Below, one piece after another: positions 30,683 through 38,300 of a DNA stretch of 56,171 nt. A model generated the notes under the pieces. The model was given only the letters and a program-made list of their open reading frames with translations, searched no databases and was not told the DNA's origin. How positions within the stretch are numbered: the first letter of the stretch is position 1; the number at the start of each line of letters is the position of its first letter. Made by a program: the position numbers and the translations under genes. Source of the stretch: a virus; the IMG/VR virus record IMGVR_UViG_3300033143_006337, positions 1 through 56,171 of that record. One strand, written 5' to 3'.

Positions 30683-31147
30683 ATGAGTAGTATTAAAGCT
30701 CAAATTTTTGCAAATTTTGTCGATAGGCTTAAGACAATAAAAGAAAGTAATGGTTACTCTTTTACTGTGCAGAAAGTTTTTGCTGATGATATTCCTACTG
30801 GTCTTTCTTTAGAAGCTTATGAGCTTCCTGCTATATTGGCTTTAGAAGCGCAAGACAAAATTAAAATGCAGCATCAATGCTTGGATGGAATGTGGACAAT
30901 TGAACTGCAACTTATTCATGGGGATGTTAGTGATACGGTTATGATGGAATTTGTGAGGGATGTTTTCAAAGCAATTTATGCAAACTCACCAGTTGCAGAA
31001 AGAAATGATGCTTTTAGAGAGATTCATCCTAGCATTTATCAGATTAGCCCATTGTCAATATCGCCTGATTTGAATATGATTGAGGCTAATAGGTTTTATG
31101 GTATTTCTTTAGCAATTCATTATCGTGCAAGACTTTATAACTTATAA
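30683..31147 (+). CDS. Putative tail terminator protein
   Basis: A 154-residue protein with an N-terminal helix, a central strand region (GMWTIELQLIHGDVSD) and a long alpha helix (MMEFVRDVFKAIYAN), the order seen in tail terminator proteins of the lambda gpU kind. It lies just before the tube module. I chose the ATG at 30683; an earlier GTG lies inside the previous gene. Moderate confidence. Confidence 0.6.
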   Translation: MSSIKAQIFANFVDRLKTIKESNGYSFTVQKVFADDIPTGLSLEAYELPAILALEAQDKIKMQHQCLDGMWTIELQLIHGDVSDTVMMEFVRDVFKAIYANSPVAERNDAFREIHPSIYQISPLSISPDLNMIEANRFYGISLAIHYRARLYNL

Positions 31148-31158
31148 GGAGACAAGTC

Positions 31159-31542
31159 ATGGGTAACTTTCTGAAACTTCTTTTAACGATTTCTGTTTTT
31201 CTTTTCATCTCGTCAGTGGCGAGTGCAGATTGGTTTGGTGAAAATACCAGGATTAAATCTGTAACTCCGTACCATACAACTGTTGGTACGAGTACCGCTC
31301 TTGCAATTCCTTCTGCTGATGTTACTGGAAATATTTATCGTTTTGAGATTTGTAATGATGCTGTAAATACTTCTACTTATCTTGCTGTTGGGATGGATAC
31401 AGACGTTTCAGATGATGGCATTAGGCTTGATAAAGGAGCTTGCTGGGCTTGTGAAAACTGCAAACCATCTATTCTGAAGTTGATAAAGGTAGAGGGGCAG
31501 GCAGCAACTAACGGCTACTCAGTTTTTCAGTACAAACGATAA
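31159..31542 (+). CDS. Signal-peptide-bearing beta protein with C-x2-C-x2-C (copy 1)
   Basis: A 127-residue protein. Residues 1-23 form a Sec signal peptide (FLKLLLTISVFLFISSVASA, cleavage after ASA). The mature part is a beta-rich domain (VTPYHTTVGTSTALAIPSAD ... FEICNDAVNTSTYLAVGM) with CWACENC near residue 94. It is paralogous to the next two genes. The domain follows the pattern of phage decoration-like beta sandwiches. AAGGAG precedes the ATG. A signal peptide is unexpected in a virion protein; export to the envelope or decoration after lysis are possible. Confidence 0.7.
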   Translation: MGNFLKLLLTISVFLFISSVASADWFGENTRIKSVTPYHTTVGTSTALAIPSADVTGNIYRFEICNDAVNTSTYLAVGMDTDVSDDGIRLDKGACWACENCKPSILKLIKVEGQAATNGYSVFQYKR

Positions 31543-31569
31543 CCAAATTTACTTATAAGGAGTTAGACT

Positions 31570-32307
31570 ATGAAATATTTAGCATTGTTTTCAATTCTTC
31601 TGTTTTCCTTCACTGCTTTTGCAGCGATGAACGATTCAAACAATAGAGCTTCCCAGGTAAGTTTTGTGCGAGGCTCAACAGATCTTGAAGTTAAAGAAAT
31701 CTCAAGTGTACAGTGCAGAGCAGATGTTGCAGGAAATTTAGGAGGTAAATACTTCCTGATTTATTCAGCATTGGATGCTGTGAAATATGGTATCTGGTAC
31801 GATGTTGATGATGGTTCAAGCGCACCAACAGTAGCGGGAGCAACGCTTGTAGAAGTTGATATTTCTTCAGGTGATTTAGGAGATCCTGTTTGTGCGGCAA
31901 CTGAAACTGCAATGGATGCTGTAACCGGAACACCCTGGGATATTGGGAGAGTTACAGATACACTTACCATTACAAGTTCTGACTTTGGAGCTGTAACGGA
32001 TATAGCCGATGTTGACACAACGCACACCGATATTTCAAAGACTACAGACGGGGTGAGCGCAGAAGCTGCAATTGGTGCTTCTGATATCATTGCGAATATA
32101 AGAGGATTCCAGGTTTGCAATGATGCTGTGAATACGTCAACTTACTTACTGATAGGTTGGTCGGCTACAGTTCAGGATACTGGCATAAGGATTGGGAAAG
32201 GGATTTGCTATTCTTGCGAAGAATGCTCAAGGAGTATTCTCTCAAATATGTATGTTTCTGGGCAGGCTGATGCAAACGCTTATGGAATTGTACAATGGAG
32301 AAAGTAA
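31570..32307 (+). CDS. Signal-peptide-bearing beta protein with C-x2-C-x2-C (copy 2, two domains)
   Basis: A 245-residue protein. Residues 1-18 form a signal peptide (KYLALFSILLFSFTAFA). A first domain (about 30-150) shows a VKYGIWYDVDDGS segment as seen in phage tail/fibre domains; the C-terminal domain (about 160-245) is the paralogue of copy 1, with FQVCNDAVNTSTYLLIG and CYSCEEC. AAGGAG precedes the ATG; the stop overlaps the third copy (ATGA-type). The extra domain suggests a fusion or gain. Confidence 0.7.
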   Translation: MKYLALFSILLFSFTAFAAMNDSNNRASQVSFVRGSTDLEVKEISSVQCRADVAGNLGGKYFLIYSALDAVKYGIWYDVDDGSSAPTVAGATLVEVDISSGDLGDPVCAATETAMDAVTGTPWDIGRVTDTLTITSSDFGAVTDIADVDTTHTDISKTTDGVSAEAAIGASDIIANIRGFQVCNDAVNTSTYLLIGWSATVQDTGIRIGKGICYSCEECSRSILSNMYVSGQADANAYGIVQWRK

Positions 32308-32678
32308 TGATTAAATATCTAAGCTTACTTCTTTTACTGTTTTCTTTTACTTCATTCTCTGATGTTGTATTCAATTCTAATACGATGATGAATCAGATTG
32401 AGGTAGAGCATTCAACTGTTGGAGTAGCTGCGCAGCTTGCGATTGCTTCAGCTGATGTTAAGGCTGATTTGCATGGGTTTAGCATTTGTGTGGATAAAGA
32501 AGCAACGGCTACTTACTTTGCTATTGGTGAAGCAGTAGATCCTTTAACTGATGGGGTAAGAATTGGTGCAGGGCAATGCTTTATGTGTAATTTTTGCTCT
32601 GGTAAAATCTTAAGGCTTTTACGTGTTGTTGCTCAAGCAGCATCAACAGGTTACTCAGTAACGCAATTTAGGCAATGA
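32307..32678 (+). CDS. Signal-peptide-bearing beta protein with C-x2-C-x2-C (copy 3)
   Basis: A 123-residue protein. Residues 1-18 form a signal peptide (IKYLSLLLLLFSFTSFS). The mature part matches the other copies: HSTVGVAAQLAIASADV, FSICVDKEATATYFAIG and CFMCNFC, ending GYSVTQFRQ. ATG overlaps the previous stop. The 3' end is part of a 34-bp tandem duplication. Function as for copy 1. Confidence 0.68.
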   Translation: MIKYLSLLLLLFSFTSFSDVVFNSNTMMNQIEVEHSTVGVAAQLAIASADVKADLHGFSICVDKEATATYFAIGEAVDPLTDGVRIGAGQCFMCNFCSGKILRLLRVVAQAASTGYSVTQFRQ

Positions 32679-32723
32679 CGCGAGCATATAGGTAACGCAA
32701 TTTAAGCAGTGATGTAAACATAT
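32658..32723 (+). repeat. Imperfect 34-bp tandem duplication
   Basis: GTAACGCAATTTA begins both units (32658 and 32692), and the remaining bases of the units agree at most positions. The first unit contains the end and stop of the third paralogue; the second is non-coding and runs to the tail-tube ribosome site. It looks like a recent local duplication of a gene end, consistent with the copying that produced the paralogues. Confidence 0.75.
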
Positions 32724-32740
32724 GGTAAAGGAGTACCGTT

Positions 32741-34342
32741 ATGAAATATCGTTCTAAAACAGATTATGCAGCAATCTATGCTGGTGATAAAGAAGGATAC
32801 AACATTGGTTTAGATGGGAGTATCTTTCTAAGAAAAGAAACTACCCCCAGGACTTTTAACGCTCCCAGGATCGGAACACAGGGACTTTCAGAAGGAGATA
32901 CAGCTGCTTCAACAGATATCTCAGGTGGAACTGATGATAATGTAGATGTTGCTGTTGATGGTGGAAGTGTTGTGACTGCGAATATCGCTTCTCTTGTTGG
33001 TCTTAGTACTGGGGCTTTGATTGCAGCTGCTCTTGAAGTAGCTATTAATGCTGCTCTTGCTGCAGATAGCCAAGATGCAAGGGTATGGGTAGATTTCGAT
33101 GGTGGTGATGATCATTACGAGATTTACAGTCAATTCACTGGACTTTCTTCTGCTGTTGTTATCACTGACTCTGCAGGCGACAACTTAGCAGACGATTTGA
33201 AAATTGGTGTTGCAAATGCCGGTACTGAAACTGCTGGAACTGATGATCAAGATTTCTTGCTCTATACAACAGGTGGTCCTACGTATTCTCAGCCAGTGGA
33301 ATCCAATGCCCATAGAAACGGACGTTTCCACACTGGGATTATACGAAAAAAGAAGGTTGCAGAGTTTGATATTGACACAATGATCAATATGAGCGGCAAT
33401 GCAGGGGATTCCTTGGATACAGCTATCAGGCTGCTCCTGGAGAACGTCTTTGGTCTTGAGACTGTTGTTGCGGCAACTTCAATTGATTATGAGCAAGGAC
33501 TTCCTAACTTTTATTTCTCAATGGTCCGAGTATCGACTATCTTTGGTGAGTACTTCACAGGTGCTTATGCCAAAGATATGACAATGACTCTTCCAGGTGA
33601 TAACCCAGGAACTTTCAAGTTTACTGGAAAAGCTGAGAAAGCTTCTATTGCTGGGCTTGCTCAATTAGATGGTGATGTTATTGCTTCTGCTGATGTTATC
33701 CTGAATGTTGATGAATCTGAAAGGTATACTGCTAACTCGAGAGTTATGCTTGTCGGTTTAGACGGTAGAACAATTCTTGCTGGTGCAGATGGAAGTCTTT
33801 ACGTAGCAAGTTTAGATCATGCTTTAGAAAAGGTGGTTTTAAGTGCTGCAGTGGATGCTGAAGATGATGGTTACTTAGTTCCTTGGAATCCAGGGGCAGT
33901 ACAACAGACAGGTAGAGATAATATCTACACTGATCTTGAGGGGAGCATCAAGCTTAACTCTACTGGTCAGGAGATTTGCACAACAAACATCGTTCTTTCA
34001 GCTACGAACGACCATATAGACAAAGACAACTGCTTTGGTGCAGATGCTAACAGAGGTTTTGTTGCAGGCAATCGCTTAACACTAAATCTTGCTGTTACTT
34101 TTGATCTAAGTAATGAAAACTTTGCAGATGTTGTGCAGGCAAGAGAGTTCGCAGGATTTGCACCAGAGATTGTTGTAGGGGATACTTCAGGACGTTATCT
34201 AAAAGTAACCGCTCCTAAGTGGATTCCGAGTGTTCCAGCTTTGGAAGTTCCAGAAAACGGAACTACCCCAACTACGCTGGAAGGAACTCTTTATCAGTCT
34301 GATTCAGGTGCAAAAGATCCTATAAAATTGCGTTTTCTGTAA
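32741..34342 (+). CDS. Major tail tube protein (large form)
   Basis: A 533-residue protein, placed just before the tail assembly chaperones, where tube proteins lie. It has an N-terminal tube-like region (GLDGSIFLRKETTPRT), an inserted Ala/Gly/Asp-rich domain (about 60-160, with VDVAVDGGSVVTANIAS, a typical fibre/DUF-like insertion), and a long beta-rich C-terminus (YAKDMTMTLPG, KFTGKAEKA). It is longer than most tubes, so it probably carries surface domains. AAAGGAG precedes the ATG. Confidence 0.7.
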   Translation: MKYRSKTDYAAIYAGDKEGYNIGLDGSIFLRKETTPRTFNAPRIGTQGLSEGDTAASTDISGGTDDNVDVAVDGGSVVTANIASLVGLSTGALIAAALEVAINAALAADSQDARVWVDFDGGDDHYEIYSQFTGLSSAVVITDSAGDNLADDLKIGVANAGTETAGTDDQDFLLYTTGGPTYSQPVESNAHRNGRFHTGIIRKKKVAEFDIDTMINMSGNAGDSLDTAIRLLLENVFGLETVVAATSIDYEQGLPNFYFSMVRVSTIFGEYFTGAYAKDMTMTLPGDNPGTFKFTGKAEKASIAGLAQLDGDVIASADVILNVDESERYTANSRVMLVGLDGRTILAGADGSLYVASLDHALEKVVLSAAVDAEDDGYLVPWNPGAVQQTGRDNIYTDLEGSIKLNSTGQEICTTNIVLSATNDHIDKDNCFGADANRGFVAGNRLTLNLAVTFDLSNENFADVVQAREFAGFAPEIVVGDTSGRYLKVTAPKWIPSVPALEVPENGTTPTTLEGTLYQSDSGAKDPIKLRFL

Positions 34343-34373
34343 GTTAGTTTTTGTGTACTCCTTTCTACTTATA

Positions 34374-34407
34374 AAATCTGCCTGGGCTCTAGCGCCCAGG
34401 TGGATTT
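34374..34407 (+). terminator. Terminator-like hairpin after the tail tube gene
   Basis: CCTGGGC pairs with GCCCAGG around a short loop and can extend with AAATC/GATTT on both sides. A run TTTTCT follows. It lies 32 bp after the tube gene stop and would reduce read-through from the abundant tube gene. Confidence 0.65.
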
Positions 34408-34420
34408 TCTGCTAAATATA

Positions 34421-34440
34421 ATTAAGTACTAATACTTAAT
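34421..34440 (+). promoter_or_regulatory. Perfect palindrome upstream of the tail chaperone gene
   Basis: ATTAAGTA and TACTTAAT flank a 4-nt centre (8-bp inverted repeat), 25 bp before the ATG at 34465 and just before the ribosome site region. It could bind a dimeric regulator (for example one of the RHH-like proteins) or fold in the mRNA leader. Function unknown. Confidence 0.35.
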
Positions 34441-34464
34441 TTACTTCATAGAAAGGCGTGAGCA

Positions 34465-34959
34465 ATGGCACTATCAGTAACACAGACCAAGAGACTAAAT
34501 GCAGTAAGAATCATCTCTAAGAAAGATCCCTCAATTGACTGGGATCAAACCTCTGAAGAAGATTGGAAAACTTATTGCGAAGATCCAACCAAAAATGAAG
34601 CTTTGATAAAGCTTAAACCAGATCAAGCCCCCACAATTTTCCTTTGCAACTTTGAGCTTTCCGGTAGAGAAAGAGCAACCGGAAAAGATTCAATGGTGAA
34701 GGGGATTGATGATGAGAAAAACGTGCAGGTATCCTATGGGTATTGGTCCTATACGATTGTGAGAATGATCCTGAAGGAGATTCAAAACCCACCAGGTACC
34801 AAAGATGGTATCGTGCTTAAAAAAGATCCTAAAGGCTATGTGGATGACTACACGATGAGTATTCTGGACAGGCCAAACCTGGGGTTAGTGGCAGAAATTT
34901 TTAACCACTATATGACATTATCAGAAGAAGATGAGACAAAGGCTGAATCAAAAAACTGA
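34465..34959 (+). CDS. Tail assembly chaperone (G-type)
   Basis: A 164-residue soluble protein with many charged helices, located between the tube and the tape measure, the place of gpG-type chaperones. It ends in ESKN followed by TGA, with a -1 slippery heptamer A AAA AAC on its last two sense codons. It would make the short chaperone; a fraction of ribosomes would read into the next frame. The role is to hold the tape measure and recruit tube subunits. Confidence 0.75.
   Translation: MALSVTQTKRLNAVRIISKKDPSIDWDQTSEEDWKTYCEDPTKNEALIKLKPDQAPTIFLCNFELSGRERATGKDSMVKGIDDEKNVQVSYGYWSYTIVRMILKEIQNPPGTKDGIVLKKDPKGYVDDYTMSILDRPNLGLVAEIFNHYMTLSEEDETKAESKN
34950..34956 (+). promoter_or_regulatory. 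-1 programmed frameshift site A AAA AAC
   Basis: Six A and a C lie in the correct register (TCA AAA AAC TGA) directly before the stop codon. A -1 slip puts ribosomes in the frame AAA AAA CTG ATA, which stays open into the downstream chaperone-extension frame. The downstream frame has no ATG of its own. This fits the G/GT mechanism of siphoviral tails. Confidence 0.8.
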
Positions 34960-35378
34960 TAGGCGCATTGGTAGATCTTTATTTTGCCAGTGCGGGAAAC
35001 AAAAAACTTTGCTCCTGTAGTATTTGCCCGAAGGAGCAAAAGAAACTTAGAAATTGTGAGCAGAAAGGTTTTCGTAATGTTAAGAAACCAAGAAGAGTTG
35101 ACGGTATGGGGATGGAATTTTATTTCTGCCCAGGTAAAGCTCAGTGGTATCCAAACATTGCGGAAACTTTTGAGCAGTGCAGGATAGCTCTTGAGACTGG
35201 CATTATGCCAGAGACAGGAAGCTTCTTAGATCAAAATGAACTTTTTGTAGAAGCTTTTCCTTTGTTTGTTGAGAGATGGAAGTACAGGAAGTACTTAGCG
35301 ATTTGGCAAGATGTAATGGAGTACACACCGAAGGTTTTGGAAGCTGTTGGAAGAATGTTCGGTGGAAAGGCTAAATAG
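34956..35378 (+). CDS. Tail assembly chaperone extension (T part of GT fusion)
   Basis: The -1 frame continues for 140 residues: LIGALVDLYFASAGNKKLC at the start, then a Cys-containing part (CSCSICPKEQKKL, CEQKG) and a helical end. It would give a fusion of about 304 residues with the G part. It runs up to the tape measure start (stop overlaps GTG). The four or more Cys could bind zinc, an unusual feature for a T domain. A TTG at 34968 is the only alternative start. Confidence 0.75.
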   Translation: MIGALVDLYFASAGNKKLCSCSICPKEQKKLRNCEQKGFRNVKKPRRVDGMGMEFYFCPGKAQWYPNIAETFEQCRIALETGIMPETGSFLDQNELFVEAFPLFVERWKYRKYLAIWQDVMEYTPKVLEAVGRMFGGKAK

Positions 35379-38300
35379 TGGCGATCAAAACAACAGATGA
35401 ATTCAGAATTCCCATTAGTGTTGAGAATGAAACTGATGCTGATTTCAAGAAAATGGAAGTTACGGTAGCCAAAACCCTCGGTACTTTAAAAAATTACCAA
35501 AGGGCTAAAGCTCAGCTTGATAAAACCTCTCAATCTTTAAGTGCTTCTCTTGAGGTCACTAATCAACAGGTTCAGACAATTTCGGCAAGCTATATGCATG
35601 CTTCAAAAACTAGTGGAAAATTTACAGAAGCAATAACTAAGCAAACATCTGCTGTCCAACAACTATCAAGTACTTTTGCAACAATAGGAAATGTAGTTTC
35701 TCAGACAACTCAGTTCTTTAGTAATCTCATAAATATTATTGATGTTCTTACTGATCCTGAAAAGCTTAGGCGTTTCTCACAGCTGCTTTCTATTTTATCC
35801 ATTATTATGAGACTAAAAGGACAAAAAGAATTTTCGCAAAGACTTAGAGGCATGTCTAAAAACCTCGATTCGTTTGCAGATAGAATGGAGGTAATACGGG
35901 AAAGAGGTACTGATTTTCAGCAACTTGCGGATAGGGCAGAGATTGCTCAAACAGCTTTGGATGTAATGGAAGGTACTGTTAAAGGTCTTGCTGTTACTTT
36001 TGTAGGTCTTGGTCTTTCAACTCTTATACGTGGATTTGACCGTACAAGAGATTCAGTATTTCAGACAGCTAAAGTGTTTACTGGATTTGGAGGAACAGTA
36101 GCAAAAACTGGTTTTCTTATGGCTAATAAATTCAGACCATCTTTGCTTAAAGCTACAGAAGCTGGTCTTTTACTTTCACCAGTGCTTTTAGGTCTTGGAG
36201 CATTGATGAAAAATACTGATAATCAATTTATTAGATTTGCTGGAACTCTTGCAAGTATTGCTGCGATTATCTTGGGAAGTTTTGCAACTGCTATGCTTTT
36301 TGCACTACGTATTGTTGGAGATTTATTTATAGCTATAGGAGATAAACTTGTAGGGGCTATGGCTTCCTTTCAAAAGAAATCTATAATAATGGAAGAAAGT
36401 ATTAGAAGTCTTACTTTTACCATTCAAGGTTTTTCAAGGGAGCTTGGAGTAGGTGCTGTAGGATCTGTTGAGCTTTGGACAGAAGAAATTGAAAAGCTTA
36501 ATGATACTACTAAAGCGACAAGAAAAGAACTCACTAAATCTGCAAAGCTTATGATTTCTGAAGGAATTGCAATAGGCTTGACACTTGAGCAAAATATAAA
36601 ATTATTTCAAGCTGTTTCAGATATTGCTGCTGATACTGGGAAAAAACATGACGACGTAACGCAAAGAATTATAAGTGCATTGGCTGGGCAATCACAGTCT
36701 GTTCTTGCTCTTGGTATTAATACAAGAGAAACAGCTTTAGAACATAGCAAATTTGTGCAAGAGCTTGAGACAACTACAGATGCGCTTTCTGAAGAAGGAA
36801 AAGTGCTTGCTAGGCTCAGTATTATTTTTGACAGAGCTAATAAAGTAACTGGAGCAGCTGTTGCTGAAGCACAAAGTATTGCAGGAGCTACTGAGATTTA
36901 TGATAAAAGACTTGTACAGCTTCAGGAAAGACTTGGTAAACAAGGGGAGCTTACTAGGATTTTAATTTCTTTACAGACAAGACTTGTTAACGTATTTCTA
37001 AAATTCCCAGAACCAATAATATCAATAGTTGGAAATTTACAGGATTTTCTCGGTGTATCTCTCAAGATTGTTGGTGTTGTTATAAAGTACGCTGTTATTA
37101 TCTCAACTCTTACAACTGTCTACTTACTTCTAAATGCTGCTCTTGTAAAAAATGGGATTATACAGGGCTTTGTACAAAGAGCTTTTGTCATAACTGCAGC
37201 TGCAATAAATACTTCTACAGGGGCAGCTACAACAAATGTGATAGCTACTAACAGTATGTCAGCTGCTCTTTTGAATTTGTCTAATATTATTAGAGGATCT
37301 TTAGTAGTTGCTCTTACTAAATTGAGGTCTGCACTAACTATCACAGCTGTCTTTGGTACTCTTACAGCAGTGATAGGTAAAGTAACTATTGCTGTTGGGC
37401 TTATGTCTAAAGCTGTTATTGCTTTTTTACTTCATCCTGTTGTCCTAGCCGTTACTGCAATAACTGTTACTTTTCTTGCAGCTAAAGAAGCGATTGCAGG
37501 AGTGGTGGAGGAAACAGAATTTCTTAATAAGGCTTTTGCAGAGAATATAGAGCATACAAAAAAAGCAACAAAAGAAATCGATATCTTTGGAAAACTCTGG
37601 GAACTTGCTGTAAAAGCTGGCCATAAATTTTGGAAGCTTATGGTAGATATCATAAAATTTGCAATTCTTGGATACATTGGGGCAACGGTAAAAGCTGTTA
37701 TTGCAATTAAGCAATTACGAATTGCTTGGAATGAATTCACTGGGGATGATGATGAAGCCGAGGGGCTTAGAGAACAAGTTGTGATGCTTGAACAGGCTTT
37801 TAATGATTTAAGACTTACAGCCAATCTTACTAAGCTTGATATTGGTGGGGCTTTTTCATTAGAGATGAGATTAGCTGCAAAAAATATGCGGAGAAAAATT
37901 GATGAAGCTAAAGACAGTGTTATTAAATTTGATACCTCTCTAAGAACTTTAGCAGAGCTAGGAAGAGCTGCTTTTGATCCTAAGAAGCTTAGGCTTGAGA
38001 TATTTGCAGATGAATTTAAACGTGCTGAAATTGCTATGAGTGAACTATCTTTAGCTCATGCAAAAGTTACAGATCAATTTGCAAAAGATAGGTCAAACGA
38101 AGAACTTAGGGAACAGTTTATAAAAACAAAAAGAGATGCTGCTAGAGCTTTTATTGAGCTTGGAAAACTTCGTATTGATACTGTTAATAACTGGGCAGAT
38201 CAGGAAAGAAGACTTGTAATTGATAGGCTTAAGAATGAAGAGAAATTTGTAGAAGCTATAAGGATGGAGAACACTGCTAGGTTAAAAGCTATTGATGAGC

